A stretch of 32,536 bases of DNA from Chloroflexota bacterium. GTDB taxonomy: Bacteria > Chloroflexota > UBA6077 > FW602-bin22 > JAMCYS01. The stretch spans positions 1-32,536 of the forward strand of contig JAMCYS010000113.1 in the NCBI GenBank assembly GCA_023473795.1. Direction: 5' to 3'. Below are positions 15,839-23,531 of the stretch, in pieces. Made by a program: the position numbers and the translations under genes. Positions within the stretch are counted from its first letter, which is position 1. The number at the start of each line of letters is the position of its first letter. The notes under the pieces were generated by a model. The model saw nothing but the letters and a program-made list of their open reading frames with translations. It ran no database searches and was not told the DNA's origin.

Positions 15839-16453
15839 TGCCGGTTGATGAGGTTGCCCTGCCGCCTCTGCTCCTCGATGGCGAGTCGCTGGACCTGGCG
15901 GCGGTCGTGGCCGTGGCGCGCGGGGGGCGCGCGGCGGCCTTGTCGGCTGGGTCCCGCGCCCGGGTCGCCCGTTCGGTGGCCGAGCTGGCGACTCTACCGC
16001 CTCCTGTCGGGTGGCCTAGCCGGTCTGCCCCGCTTTCTCACTCGCCACGAAGGGCTCGACTCTGGTCTTATGATGGTGCAGTACACCGCGGCGGCGCTGG
16101 TTTCGGAGAACAAGCTGCTGGCCTCCCCGGCCAGCGTGGATTCCATCCCCACCTCGGGCGGCCAGGAGGATCACGTCAGTATGGGCACGATCGCCGCCCG
16201 CAAAGCGCGGGGCACAGTCGCCAACGTGCGTCGAGTGCTGGCCATCGAGTTGCTCACCGCCGCGCAGGCGCTCGACCTGCGGGGTCGCGCACGGTCGGGT
16301 GCGGGCACCGGGGCGGCCTGGGCGGCCGTGCGACGCCGAGTGGCCCCGGTGGAGCGGGACCGCCCCCTGGCGCCTGACATCGAGGCCCTTGCGGCAGCGC
16401 TCGCCAGCGGCGAGCTGGTGTCGGAGGTGGCCCAGCTGGTGCCATTGGGCTAG
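15838..16453 (+). pseudogene. hutH: Histidine ammonia-lyase pseudogene with internal deletion and frameshift
   Basis: The first 50 or so codons match the HutH N terminus (LLLDGESLDLAAVVAVARGG). From about 15995 homology resumes in another frame with the C-terminal part: GLPRFLTRHEGLDSGLMMVQ, then ENKLLASPASVDSIPTSGGQ and EDHVSMGTIAARKARGTVAN, to a normal stop. Together about 200 codons remain of a usual length near 510. The missing middle contains the Ala-Ser-Gly triad that forms the MIO cofactor, so the product cannot be an active lyase. The junction lies within about 15970-15995. A real deletion or a collapsed assembly are both possible. Confidence 0.85.
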
Positions 16454-16464
16454 GTATTAACGCA

Positions 16465-16492
16465 CGAATCCCCCGGCTGCCCGGGGGATTCG
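16465..16492. terminator. Hairpin between hutH remnant and KGG gene
   Basis: Perfect 12-base arms (16465-16476 and 16481-16492) with loop CTGC lie between two converging stops. It is GC-rich at the loop side and has no T-run. It probably acts in both directions. Confidence 0.65.
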
Positions 16493-16536
16493 ATCCGGCA
16501 ACTACTTTGCCGAACGAGGCCGATGGTGGTCTGAGA

Positions 16537-16764
16537 CTAGCGAGTCTCGGCCGCCTTGCCCCTGCTGATGAGATCCGCGACCTTGCGGCCACCCTTGCGG
16601 CCGATCTCCTCGAAGTGCTCGTGTCCGTACTTCTCGGAGACCGTGCGGCCACCCTTGCGGCCGATCGACTCGTAGAAGCCACGTCCGTGCTTCTTCGAGG
16701 TCGTCTCGCCGCCCTTGCGGCCGGCCTCGCGAACGGTCATCGGAGCTTTGCGATCCTCAGGCAT
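16537..16764 (-). CDS. KGG-repeat stress protein (GsiB/YciG-like)
   Basis: The 75-residue, very hydrophilic protein carries three GRKGG-type repeats: GRKGGETTSKKHG, then GRKGGRTVSEKYG, then GRKGGRKVADL. This is the pattern of the stress-induced Em-like/KGG family. Its DNA repeats are visible as the recurring ccgtgcggccacccttgcgg-like blocks. ATG at 16764 is eight bases from GAGAGGGGG; a GTG three codons earlier is less well placed. Family members accumulate during starvation or drying and are thought to be disordered protectants. It is monocistronic, with its own promoter about 175 bases upstream. Confidence 0.85.
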   Translation of the reverse strand: MPEDRKAPMTVREAGRKGGETTSKKHGRGFYESIGRKGGRTVSEKYGHEHFEEIGRKGGRKVADLISRGKAAETR

Positions 16765-16938
16765 CTTGTACACCCCCTCTCGCTACTCTAGGCTGCGGGG
16801 AACCCGTAACGTCACTTCAAGTGCTGCGCCTGCAATGCGTGCGCCCAGCCACCGTTGGCCGGCGCCGAGGGAACTGCCGCGTGGTTGCCTTGGCCTTGCG
16901 GCTAGGGCGCTACCCACACAACCGATCCTCCACTTTCT

Positions 16939-16967
16939 TATGTAACGCATTTTAGACGTTTTGTCAA
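16939..16967 (-). promoter_or_regulatory. Promoter for the KGG gene
   Basis: On the minus strand, consensus TTGACA (16967-16962), a 17-base spacer and TACATA (16944-16939), in a locally AT-rich patch. It implies an untranslated leader of about 165-170 bases. Confidence 0.5.
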
Positions 16968-17471
16968 CCCAGGCACCAGTTGTTGCGTTTCTGGTTCGGG
17001 CCATCCTGATCCGTTCAGGGCAGCCTCTGTGCGTTTATATAGCAAGGCCTGTGCCAGCCTGCGGGGCCGGGGTGGTGCGCCGCGCGAGGCAAGGCCGGGC
17101 GCGTGAGCGGGGTAGGGAAGATAGGGTCGGATTGCGCGGGCTAGGGGTCGGCAATTCCCGCCGCGAGGAGAGCCACTTAGGCGGCCCAGGGGGAGGATTG
17201 GCACTCCCGCGGACCCCGGGAAATGGACGTAGAGAGGCTCTGCCGTTATTGCCTGGCGACGAAATGGCGGGGGCACAGAGGCTGCACGCCGAGATTGGCT
17301 GCCGAGGCCGGCAGCACGCGGGGGCTATCGTGCCCGAGCCCTTGACCGCCGCGCGGGCGAGGAATACTCTATGGACGTGGTATCTGGAGCTGCCACCGCT
17401 CGGGCATCGTCGGGCAGCGCTGCCAGATGCTAGCCGCGGATCGACTCTCTCGAAGAAGAAGGGAGCTGCAG
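16968..17471. other. About 500 bases without a recognised gene
   Basis: This stretch is GC-rich apart from a TATATA at 17036-17041, which could be a plus-strand -10. I see no RNase P, tmRNA, SRP RNA, T-box or other RNA hallmark in it. A long open frame crosses it (16961-17581) but has no homology I can see, has Arg/Gly-rich composition typical of antisense or noncoding GC-rich DNA, and overlaps the transaldolase gene. Confidence 0.5.
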
Positions 17472-18503
17472 ATGGGAGAGGGCTATTTCCATCGCGTCGC
17501 CGCCGAGACCGAGACCAGGATGTGGATCAATCTGCCCACTGGCCAGGAGATCGTGGATTCCCTGGCCGCCGGCGCCGTTAGCTGCACGACGAACCCCACC
17601 TACGGGGCGAGGCTGCTCGACGCCGAACCGCGGTTCATCGCGCCGCTTATCGCCCAGGCCGCGCGGGAGGCCCCGGACCCGGACGCCGCGGCCGAGTTGG
17701 TGCTGCGCCGGGCGGCCGGGCGCATCATCGAGGCTTTCTTGCCGGTCTACAGACGCACCGGTGGGCGCGACGGTTTCGTCACCCTGCAGGGCGACCCACG
17801 TCGCGACGACGACGCCGACTTCATCGTCGCCGAAGCCCTGCGCTACCGCGAGCTCGGCCCCAACGTGATGGCCAAGATTCCTTCGCACGAGGCCGGCATC
17901 GCCGCGCTCGAGGTTCTGGTAGCACGGGATGTTCCTACCTGCGCCACCGAGATCTTCTCCGTCGACCAGGCGACGGCCGTCGCCGAGGCCTACAACCGCG
18001 CCTCCGCCACGAGCGGCAAGAGGCCGGCCCTCTTCATCACCCACATCACCGGCATCTTCGATAAGTACATCGCCGAGTACGTGCAGCGGCAGAAGATCGA
18101 GATTGCTCCGACTGTGCTGCAGCAAGCCGGCTGGGCCGCGGCCCACGAGCAATACCGGCTGGCCAAGCTGCGCGGCTACCCGGGGCTGATGCTGGGCGGC
18201 GGCGCCCTCGCCCCCTACCATTTCACGGAAATGGTGGGCGGCGACGCGCACGTCACCCTCAACTGGAGCATCGTCCAGGCGCTGCTGGCAGCCGACGGCC
18301 CGGTCGTGCCCCGCATCTTCAGCCCGGCCGCGCCAGAGGTGGTGAGCGAGCTGGCCGAGAAGCTGCCCGCCTTCCGCCAGGCCTACTACGAGAACCAACT
18401 GGCGGTGGTGGAGTTCCGCGACTACGGCCCGCTGGTGCTCTTCCGCAATATGTTCCTGGCCGGCTACCAGCGTCTGGTGGACGCGGTGGTTGCCCAGTCG
18501 TGA
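17472..18503 (+). CDS. Transaldolase-family protein
   Basis: The 343-residue TIM-barrel protein has the family opener SCTTNPT (37-43) and the Schiff-base lysine Lys135 in NVMAKIPSHEAG. Family members transfer three-carbon units between sugar phosphates or act as simple aldolases. ATG at 17472 follows GAAGGGAG closely; an earlier in-frame start at 17427 would add an Arg-rich stretch. The protein is longer than fructose-6-phosphate aldolases and diverges from classical transaldolases, so the sugar is uncertain. It overlaps the oxidoreductase by four bases (GTGA), so they form an operon for sugar breakdown. Confidence 0.85.
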   Translation: MGEGYFHRVAAETETRMWINLPTGQEIVDSLAAGAVSCTTNPTYGARLLDAEPRFIAPLIAQAAREAPDPDAAAELVLRRAAGRIIEAFLPVYRRTGGRDGFVTLQGDPRRDDDADFIVAEALRYRELGPNVMAKIPSHEAGIAALEVLVARDVPTCATEIFSVDQATAVAEAYNRASATSGKRPALFITHITGIFDKYIAEYVQRQKIEIAPTVLQQAGWAAAHEQYRLAKLRGYPGLMLGGGALAPYHFTEMVGGDAHVTLNWSIVQALLAADGPVVPRIFSPAAPEVVSELAEKLPAFRQAYYENQLAVVEFRDYGPLVLFRNMFLAGYQRLVDAVVAQS

Positions 18504-19453
18504 ACGTCTGTATCGTCGGCTACGGTTCTATCGCCCGCCTCCACTTGGCGGCTCTTGCCGGCACGGATACCGCTCTGCGCTGGGTAGTCGGCCGTCTGCC
18601 CGAGCCGACGGCGGCGTTCGCCCGGGAGTTCGGCGCTCCCCACTGGACCACCGACCTGGACGAGGCGCTGGCGGACACCGCCGTGGACGCAGTGATCGTC
18701 TGCTCTCCCACCGACCTCCACGCCGAGCAAACGGAGCGGGCTCTACGGGCCGGCAAGCACGCTCTCTGCGAGATTCCCCTCGCCACCAGCCTGGCGGAGA
18801 CCGACGCCCTCGGCCAAATCGCGCAGGCTTTCGACCGGCGCCTCATGGTTTGCCACAGCCAGCGCTTCTGGCCCAACCGTGCCCTGGCGCGCGAGCTGAT
18901 CGCCTCGGGGCGCCTCCGACCCTACCAGGTCGTTTATCGCCATTTGATGTTCAGACGCGACACCGTGAACTGGATGGGTCGCACCCGCAGTTGGGTCGAC
19001 AACCTGCTCTGGCACCACGGCTGCCACGCGGTGGACATGGTGCTCTGGCTGCTGGGGGCCGACCGGTGCGAGGTCGCCAGCGGCGCCTCGCACATGCGCC
19101 AGGAGCACGGCAACCCGATGGACGTCGGCATCGTCTTGCGCTTACCCGACGACCGCCTGGCGACCCTGGCCCTCTCCTATGATGCTCACCTGGAGAGCAA
19201 GGACTGCACGGTCATCGGCGAGGAGGACACGCTGGTCGGGGACGACCGGATACTGCGCTCCAGCCAGGGATTGCTCTACGAGCCCCTGGCCGGAGTCGAC
19301 CCCAAGGACCTGGGGCGCCGGCGCCAGGCGAAGGAGTTCCTGGCGTCCGTGCGAGAGGGACGCGAACCCGCGATAAACGTCGCGTCCATCCGGCCCGCGA
19401 TGGCCGTCCTGCAAGCGGTCCAGGATCAGTTCGAGGCGACCAAGAGCCCCTGA
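18500..19453 (+). CDS. Gfo/Idh/MocA-family oxidoreductase
   Basis: The 317-residue NAD(P)-dependent sugar or inositol dehydrogenase-like protein has the dinucleotide motif VGYGSIARLH (6-15) and the family block HHGCHAVDMVLW. The EKP motif, which carries the catalytic Lys in many members, reads EIP here (91-93), so Ile92 replaces the lysine. Activity may therefore be altered. GTG at 18500 overlaps the transaldolase stop. A very strong hairpin follows the stop. Confidence 0.88.
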   Translation: MNVCIVGYGSIARLHLAALAGTDTALRWVVGRLPEPTAAFAREFGAPHWTTDLDEALADTAVDAVIVCSPTDLHAEQTERALRAGKHALCEIPLATSLAETDALGQIAQAFDRRLMVCHSQRFWPNRALARELIASGRLRPYQVVYRHLMFRRDTVNWMGRTRSWVDNLLWHHGCHAVDMVLWLLGADRCEVASGASHMRQEHGNPMDVGIVLRLPDDRLATLALSYDAHLESKDCTVIGEEDTLVGDDRILRSSQGLLYEPLAGVDPKDLGRRRQAKEFLASVREGREPAINVASIRPAMAVLQAVQDQFEATKSP

Positions 19454-19466
19454 GCCAGGGAATGCC

Positions 19467-19523
19467 GGAGGACACAGAGACACGGCCGCGAGCACTCGTC
19501 GCGGCCGTGTCTCTGTGTCCTCC
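19467..19523. terminator. 25-bp perfect hairpin between convergent genes
   Basis: Arms 19467-19491 and 19499-19523 are perfectly complementary over 25 bases with a seven-base loop. It lies 13 bases after the oxidoreductase stop and 23 bases from the stop of the opposing gene. It has no T-run, but the stem is exceptionally strong and symmetrical, as expected for a two-way terminator. Confidence 0.8.
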
Positions 19524-19546
19524 CCACTGCCTCTCCGCCGCGCTGC

Positions 19547-20629
19547 CTACAGTCCCTTGATTTCCTTCTCAGCCGCGGCGATGGCCGCCGCCGAGCCCAG
19601 GGCCTCGATTTGCAGGTGGAAGCTGCGCGACTCGCCCTGCTGGACGACGTTGAGCATCCCGTGAGCGCGGTCGTAGGCCCGGCCGTGCACCGAGCAGTTC
19701 GCCGGCTCGACGCCGGTGACGTACGCGCCCACGCCGGTCATCTTCCACTGCCAGAGATGGGGCAGTTCGCGCTTGTTCCAGCGGAAGCACAGGCCCAGGC
19801 CGCGGCCGCCGGCAAAGCCCGGGTTCACCAGCGCCGCCGCGGCCTGGCCCTCTGGCCCCCCCCGCAAGTCGTGGTGGAAGACCTGCGGCACCCAGCCGGG
19901 TCGGGGCCCAGCGTATTCGGCGTAGGTGGCCAGCCCCGGCTCGGCGTCCTGATCCCGCGGCGTCACCTTGCTGGATGGCAGCACGAGCCGGCTGCCCTCG
20001 TCCAGCACGGGGAAGCCCGGGTTGCAGTGGTAGAGGAACTGCAACGGCGTGGGTGCGGTGCTCTGGTTCTCCACCACGTCGGCGATGCTCAGCCACGACT
20101 CCCCCAGCTTGGCCGTGACGGTCCGGGTCCAGACCAGATTCTCGCCGATGGCGCGGGCCTGGCGCATGGTGCCGCGGGCGCGCAGCACGTAGTCCTCGCC
20201 CTCCCATTGCGTCTCGACGCAGACCCTGCTGGCCGGAAGGTAGCTGGCGATGCCGTGCAGGCCCAGCGTCTGGCCCCCGTCGACGTTGGGGTTGCCGACG
20301 TTGTTGAAGCCGCAGGTCACGACCAGTCCGCCGAAGAAGCCGCGCTGCCAGCCGGTGCCCTCCGCTTCGTAGTAGAGGCGATTGACGGCGCCCGTGGGCG
20401 ATTTCCAGTTGAGCGAGGCGCCGTTCAGTTCGGCTGAATAGACATCCATGCCGCGGTCCAGCAGCACGGTGAAGGCGAAGCCGCTGCCGGTGCGGAAGAG
20501 CAGCGCCCGCACGCCGCGTTCCGGGCCATCGGCCAGTTCGATTGACGTGATGCCGGCCAGTTGTGCCATGTCGCCCACCCGGGCCAGCAGCTCATCCTTG
20601 CCGTAGTCGCGTCCGAAGAGTCGCACCAT
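19547..20629 (-). CDS. DUF4432 aldose-epimerase-like protein
   Basis: The 360-residue protein belongs to the DUF4432 branch of the galactose-mutarotase-like fold. Visible marks are VLLDRGMDVYSAELNG and WKSPTG near the N terminus, GFFGGLVVTCGF, LGLHGIASYLPA, and HCNPGFPVLDEGSRLVLP in the middle. Such proteins bind sugars and may act as mutarotases or epimerases; the reaction of this branch is not settled. ATG at 20629 follows a weak AGGAAA site. It converges on the transaldolase/Gfo operon, so the three genes may serve the same sugar. Confidence 0.85.
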   Translation of the reverse strand: MVRLFGRDYGKDELLARVGDMAQLAGITSIELADGPERGVRALLFRTGSGFAFTVLLDRGMDVYSAELNGASLNWKSPTGAVNRLYYEAEGTGWQRGFFGGLVVTCGFNNVGNPNVDGGQTLGLHGIASYLPASRVCVETQWEGEDYVLRARGTMRQARAIGENLVWTRTVTAKLGESWLSIADVVENQSTAPTPLQFLYHCNPGFPVLDEGSRLVLPSSKVTPRDQDAEPGLATYAEYAGPRPGWVPQVFHHDLRGGPEGQAAAALVNPGFAGGRGLGLCFRWNKRELPHLWQWKMTGVGAYVTGVEPANCSVHGRAYDRAHGMLNVVQQGESRSFHLQIEALGSAAAIAAAEKEIKGL

Positions 20630-20730
20630 TTCCTATTACCCCCTTGCCATCGTCAGGTCCTTGGTGGGGCGATTGTAAGCCCCCAAGCCCGGCGACGCAA
20701 CGGCCGGCCGCCCGGCGGGCGCATAGAGAA

Positions 20731-20753
20731 GGGACCGGCCGGCGACCGGTCCC
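20731..20753 (-). terminator. Terminator of the flavo-diiron gene
   Basis: Perfect eight-base arms (20746-20753 and 20731-20738) lie just past the stop. On the minus strand they are followed by TTCTCTAT, a short pyrimidine-rich tail. Confidence 0.55.
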
Positions 20754-20778
20754 CGTGACGCACCTGCAATGGGTCGAA

Positions 20779-21969
20779 CTAAGCGGAGGCAGTGCCGTTC
20801 CCGGCCATTGCCGCGTGCCGGGAGGCGATGGCGTCTGCCAGCTGGTCCAGCGCCGCGTACTCCGCCGCCTTCGGCAGCCCCTTGGCCAACACCGCGGGCA
20901 GCGTCTCCACCTTGAGGTTGCCCAACATGGCCGTGAGCACTTCCACGGTCTTACCGCCCCAGCCGTAGGAGCCGATCACCGCCAGAAAGCGCGCCTTGGC
21001 CCGCAGGGCGTTGATGAGGAAAGCCGCCGCCGCGGCGGCCGGGTGCGGCCCGGTGAGGACCGTCGGCGTGCCCAACACGATGGTGGTGGCGTCGACCAGA
21101 GATATCGCCAGCTTGCCCGGGTCGGTCGCGGTCAGGTCGAACTGCGCCACGCCCACGCCCCGCTCGACGAGGGCGCTGACCAGATAGTCCACCATCACCC
21201 TGGTACTGTCGTGCATGGAAACGTAGGGCAGCGCCACGAGGTTCTTCGTGCCGCCCGCCACCCACTCGCGGTAGGCGTCCTGGATGAAGCGCGGGCGGCG
21301 GTAGAGCGGCCCGTGGCTGGGGGCGATGATCGCCACGTCTCGGCCGGCGACCTTTTCCATGTTGTGTTCCACGATGTTGCGGAACGGCATCATGATCTCG
21401 GCGAAGTAGCGCTTGGCCGGCTCGTAAACCCTCTCCTCGTCGGCGAAGACGTCCGAAGTCGCCAGGTGCGAGCCGAAGAGATCGCAGCTGAAGAGAACGC
21501 GGTCCTCCGGCAAGTAACTCATGATCGTCTCCGGCCAGTGCTGCCAGGGGGTGTGCAGGAATTCGAGCGTCTTGTTGCCCAGCGAGACCTTCTCGCCGTC
21601 GGCGACGGCCTGCAGGCGGTCGGCCGGCACTTCCAGAAGGTCGATCAACATGCCCCGCGCCTTGGCTGAGCACAGCACCCGGGCTTCCGGGTACTTAGCC
21701 AGCAGGAGGGGCAGCGTCCCCGAGTGGTCCTGCTCGGCGTGGTGGGCGACTATGTAGTCCAGTCTGGTCAGGCTCGCCAGTTGCCCCAGCAGCGTCTCCG
21801 CCTGGGGCGGATTGACGGTATCCAACAGGGCGGTTGCTTGGCTGCCCTGGACGAGATAGGCGTTGTAGCTGGTGCCGTCGGGCAGGGGAATCAAAGCGTC
21901 GAACAGCCTGCGGTCCCAATCGACCGCCCCTAGCAGTTGGACGCCGTTGGCCACGGTTCGTGCCTTCAT
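20779..21969 (-). CDS. Flavo-diiron protein (FprA type)
   Basis: The 396-residue protein has a metallo-beta-lactamase-like diiron domain and a C-terminal flavodoxin domain, without rubredoxin. Diiron ligands are complete: His77, Glu79, Asp81 (HHAEQDHSG), His144 (PWQHWPET), Asp163 (CDLFGSH) and His219 (APSHGPLYR). The FMN-binding region includes GSYGWGGK. Such enzymes reduce oxygen to water or nitric oxide to nitrous oxide in the cytoplasm, protecting microaerophiles and anaerobes. ATG at 21969 follows GAGGACTGAT. A longer frame upstream lacks homology. It appears monocistronic, with its own promoter and terminator; the electron donor is not encoded nearby. Confidence 0.93.
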   Translation of the reverse strand: MKARTVANGVQLLGAVDWDRRLFDALIPLPDGTSYNAYLVQGSQATALLDTVNPPQAETLLGQLASLTRLDYIVAHHAEQDHSGTLPLLLAKYPEARVLCSAKARGMLIDLLEVPADRLQAVADGEKVSLGNKTLEFLHTPWQHWPETIMSYLPEDRVLFSCDLFGSHLATSDVFADEERVYEPAKRYFAEIMMPFRNIVEHNMEKVAGRDVAIIAPSHGPLYRRPRFIQDAYREWVAGGTKNLVALPYVSMHDSTRVMVDYLVSALVERGVGVAQFDLTATDPGKLAISLVDATTIVLGTPTVLTGPHPAAAAAAFLINALRAKARFLAVIGSYGWGGKTVEVLTAMLGNLKVETLPAVLAKGLPKAAEYAALDQLADAIASRHAAMAGNGTASA

Positions 21970-22049
21970 ATCAGTCCTCGGTAGTCGTCGTTTATCGGGC
22001 ACTGCCTGGCGAGGAACGCCAGATCGTGAAGGTAGGCGGTGCCGGCAAA

Positions 22050-22055
22050 AGTATA
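22050..22055 (-). promoter_or_regulatory. Extended -10 promoter for the flavo-diiron gene
   Basis: On the minus strand TGCTATACT is an extended -10 (TATACT at 22055-22050). No good -35 is visible. It lies about 80 bases before the start codon. Confidence 0.45.
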
Positions 22056-22124
22056 GCACAGCAGCGTTCCGCGGACCCCTGGCACTCGAGAGACGGCACA
22101 CCTGATGGGTCCACGGCGGATCGC

Positions 22125-22153
22125 TTGCATTGTCGGCGGTGATTTGCTAAGAT
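22125..22153 (+). promoter_or_regulatory. Promoter for the LysM-C39 gene
   Basis: TTGCAT (22125-22130), 17 bases, TAAGAT (22148-22153) preceded by TGC, as in extended -10 sites. It implies a leader of about 140 bases before the ATG at 22297. Confidence 0.35.
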
Positions 22154-22296
22154 TCCGCCAGGTCTTGGGTAAGTTAGCCAGGCTGGTGCCCGCTCCGATC
22201 CCCGAGCGCTGGCCGCCAGGCTTGGCTGTTGCGGGCCCCCCGGCAGCGGTGCGGTGGTGGATTGGGAGAGTGGCCCGTGCCGAAGGTAGTGGCGGC

Positions 22297-23385
22297 ATGA
22301 AGCCCGAGCGGAGGGTATTCGCTATTCGACGCAGCCGGTCTAGCGATCGCCGGGTGTTGCTGGCTGGGGTTTTGGTGGCCGTGCTGGCGGTGTCGGCCGC
22401 GGCTGCCGGTCCAATCTCCACCTGGCTAACCACCTCCCGTGCCGGCGCCGACCCAGCGGTCTACACCGTTGCCCCGGGCGATACCCTGAACTCCATCTCC
22501 GAGAAGTTTGGCACCCCAACCGATCAGCTCGTCGTCCTCAACAGCCTGCCGTCCGCGGACGTCATCCAGGCCGGCCAGGAATTGAAGATTGCTAGCCAGC
22601 CCGAGCAATCGGCCGGCGGTAGCGATACCGTCGAGAAGACCTACGTGGTCGGCGCGGGCGATAGCCTCTGGGGCATCGCCCGCCTCAACGGCGTCGATTT
22701 CGAAGCCCTGATCGACCGCAACGCTCTGCCCGATGCCGATTCGATCTGGCCGGGGCAGGAGATAGTGATTCCTTCGCCCGACGCGCGGGTCGCCGTCGCC
22801 CGGGGTGGCGACAGGCCCAACCCAACGGGTCGCATCTGGGTGCCGTACCGCTCGCAGATGGATGGACTGCCGACGGCTGGCAGTAACTGCGGCCCCGCCA
22901 GCCTGGGCATGGCCATGGCCTATTTCGGCGAGTGGTGGCTCACCGAAGGCATACGTCGCGACGTGAATACGTTCCAGGGCACCTGGGGGGTGGACGCCGG
23001 CTCGAGCTGGGAAGCAATGTCCTACGCTGCCCGCAAGCGCGGCTTCAACATCGTCGGCGCCGTCGATGCCAGCGGGGATTACCACAGCTGGACGATCGAC
23101 GAACTGGTGGAGCAAACGCGCGCCGGTCACCCCGTCATTCTGCTGACCCGCTACTGGAGTCTGCCGGGCCACGGCAACGCGGCCTGGTACGGGGACCACT
23201 ACATCGTCTTCGTGGGCCTTACCGCCGGTGGTGACATCGTCTACCACGACCCAGCCTTCCCTGACGACGCCAGCGGCGCTTACCGCATAATGAGCCGCGA
23301 CCAGTTGACCCGAGCCTGGACGCGCACCTACTCCGGTCTCCAGTACACGGCGATGGCGCTGGCCTGGCCCAGCAGTCAACGGTAG
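22297..23385 (+). CDS. Membrane-anchored double-LysM protein with C39-like peptidase domain
   Basis: The 362-residue protein starts with a basic stretch and one membrane segment (about 19-38), so it is anchored and faces outward. Two LysM peptidoglycan-binding modules follow (about 55-98 and 116-158; TVAPGDTLNSIS and VVGAGDSLWGIA). The C-terminal papain-like C39_2 domain has Cys198 in SNCGPASLGMA, His301 in GDHYIVFVGL and a downstream Asp318 (YHDPAF). It may cut peptide cross-links or a secreted peptide at the wall. The start is set at ATG 22297 because the anchor begins there; the open frame extends to 22105 without a recognisable domain. The next operon begins about 150 bases on and also encodes LysM-like modules. 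Confidence 0.85.
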   Translation: MKPERRVFAIRRSRSSDRRVLLAGVLVAVLAVSAAAAGPISTWLTTSRAGADPAVYTVAPGDTLNSISEKFGTPTDQLVVLNSLPSADVIQAGQELKIASQPEQSAGGSDTVEKTYVVGAGDSLWGIARLNGVDFEALIDRNALPDADSIWPGQEIVIPSPDARVAVARGGDRPNPTGRIWVPYRSQMDGLPTAGSNCGPASLGMAMAYFGEWWLTEGIRRDVNTFQGTWGVDAGSSWEAMSYAARKRGFNIVGAVDASGDYHSWTIDELVEQTRAGHPVILLTRYWSLPGHGNAAWYGDHYIVFVGLTAGGDIVYHDPAFPDDASGAYRIMSRDQLTRAWTRTYSGLQYTAMALAWPSSQR

Positions 23386-23487
23386 GCCGTTCGGCCTCGC
23401 TCAGTCGTTGCCGGCGGCGACCTTTTGCCCCGTACGCTCGCCACTTGGCCCCCACCTTGCCACCGTCTGCGTCGAGTGCTCGGCAGC

Positions 23488-23496
23488 TGCTATAAT
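23488..23496 (+). promoter_or_regulatory. Extended -10 promoter of the GAF-kinase operon
   Basis: TGCTATAAT is a perfect extended -10 element. A clear -35 is absent, as is usual for this class. The ATG of the first gene is 35 bases downstream. Confidence 0.55.
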
Positions 23497-23531
23497 CGTA
23501 TCTGACGCGATAACAACTTCTCTGGGGCAAT

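Noticed and set aside
16961-17581. 206-codon open frame before the transaldolase
   Set aside because: Composition is Arg/Gly/Pro-rich as expected from GC-rich noncoding DNA, no family is recognisable, and it overlaps the transaldolase-family gene in another frame.
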